This document shows positions 7,032 to 7,409 of a DNA stretch of 7,409 bases, piece by piece. The position numbers and the translations under genes were made by a program. The notes under the pieces are model-generated. The model worked only from the letters and a program-made list of their open reading frames with translations, did no database searches and was not told the DNA's origin. Source of the DNA: Accumulibacter sp. (lineage in GTDB: Bacteria > Pseudomonadota > Gammaproteobacteria > Burkholderiales > Rhodocyclaceae); the NCBI GenBank assembly GCA_031274075.1, contig JAISQQ010000168.1, positions 1-7,409 of the forward strand. The letters are read 5' to 3'. Within the stretch, counting starts at the first letter, position 1, and each line of letters begins with the position of its first letter.

Positions 7032-7409
7032 CTACAATTCGTCGTCCTCGCGGATCTTGCGCGTTTCGAGCGGCGCGCCGGGCGGCTGGCCGCGTTGCAG
7101 TTGGAAGAAAATGCCGGCGGCGAAGGCCGCCATCAGGCCGACGCACAGGTAGGTCTTGTGGAAGGCCGAGAGGATCGCGGCCCGGTCCGGCATTTCCTGC
7201 AGGTCTACGAAGGCGCCGAGCACGGCGGCGGCCGAGGCTACGCCCAGGCTGATCGACAACTGCATGACGACCGAGAGCAGGCTGTTGCCGCTGGCGGCGG
7301 TTTCGTCGTCGAGATCGATCAGCGTCAGCGCGTTCATGGCGGTGAATTGCAGCGAGTTGATGCCGCCGAACAGCGCCAGGTAGGCGTAGAGAAGGAGGCG
7401 CGACGGATC
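7032..7409 (-). CDS. MFS multidrug exporter, DHA2 (EmrB/MdtD-like) type, C-terminal part (runs off the right edge)
   Basis: The 125 visible residues are the C-terminal end of an inner-membrane proton-driven drug/metabolite exporter. The segment LLLYAYLALFGGINSLQF, then TAMNALTLIDLDDETAASGNSLLSV, is typical of DHA2 14-helix transporters, and the ASGNS-LL-x-x-x-QLSISLGV stretch resembles E. coli MdtD. Three hydrophobic helices are visible (around LLLYAYLALFGG, QLSISLGVASAAAVLGAFV, and YLCVGLMAAFAAGIFF), followed by a charged tail ending REDDEL. It converges on the M24-like gene, with repeat copy D between. The substrate cannot be told from this part. Confidence 0.85.
   Translation of the reverse strand, partial: DPSRLLLYAYLALFGGINSLQFTAMNALTLIDLDDETAASGNSLLSVVMQLSISLGVASAAAVLGAFVDLQEMPDRAAILSAFHKTYLCVGLMAAFAAGIFFQLQRGQPPGAPLETRKIREDDEL

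Overview
The window is GC-rich proteobacterial chromosome. Its nitrogen-control gene order (glnA, a DUF4124 gene, ntrB, ntrC) and the protein sequences fit a betaproteobacterium, possibly Rhodocyclales-like. That placement is inferred from sequence style and synteny, not from a database match.

Layout: the 5' part of nadA (quinolinate synthase) runs off the left edge on the minus strand. A 362-base divergent intergenic region follows. It carries what looks like a complete nitrogen-regulated enhancer and promoter for glnA: two NtrC-type sites with centres 32 bases apart, and a sigma-54 -24/-12 element. glnA (type I glutamine synthetase with its adenylylation tyrosine) ends in a strong intrinsic terminator. 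A sigma-70-like promoter then precedes an exported DUF4124/coiled-coil protein whose stop codon abuts ntrB (sensor histidine kinase). ntrC (sigma-54 activator) lies 337 bases further on. After ntrC come an M24-like 'pitabread' protein lacking most metal ligands and, convergent on the minus strand at the right edge, the C-terminal end of a DHA2-type MFS exporter.

GlnA, NtrB and NtrC form one circuit. NtrB would phosphorylate NtrC under nitrogen limitation. NtrC-P would bind the paired sites and activate sigma-54 polymerase at glnA, and possibly at a second sigma-54-like site found directly upstream of ntrC.

The most unusual content is a family of four short elements of about 90-118 bases (3937-4054, 4145-4248, 5698-5792, 6931-7020). 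Each has a central CGGGYGC-GAA-GCGCCCG hairpin, an asymmetric A/T-containing flank on each side, and outer arms of tandem heptamers (CAGARGA on the left, CTGTCYY on the right). Together these make a long imperfect palindrome. Three copies sit exactly at the 3' ends of plus-strand genes, and two of those supply the last codons and stop codon of ntrB and ntrC. The asymmetric flanks are inverted in two copies relative to the other two, yet the GAA loop has the same orientation in all four. Between the two ntrB-ntrC copies lies a separate pair of inverted dRS3-like hairpins with compensatory base changes. I do not recognise the heptamer-armed family.
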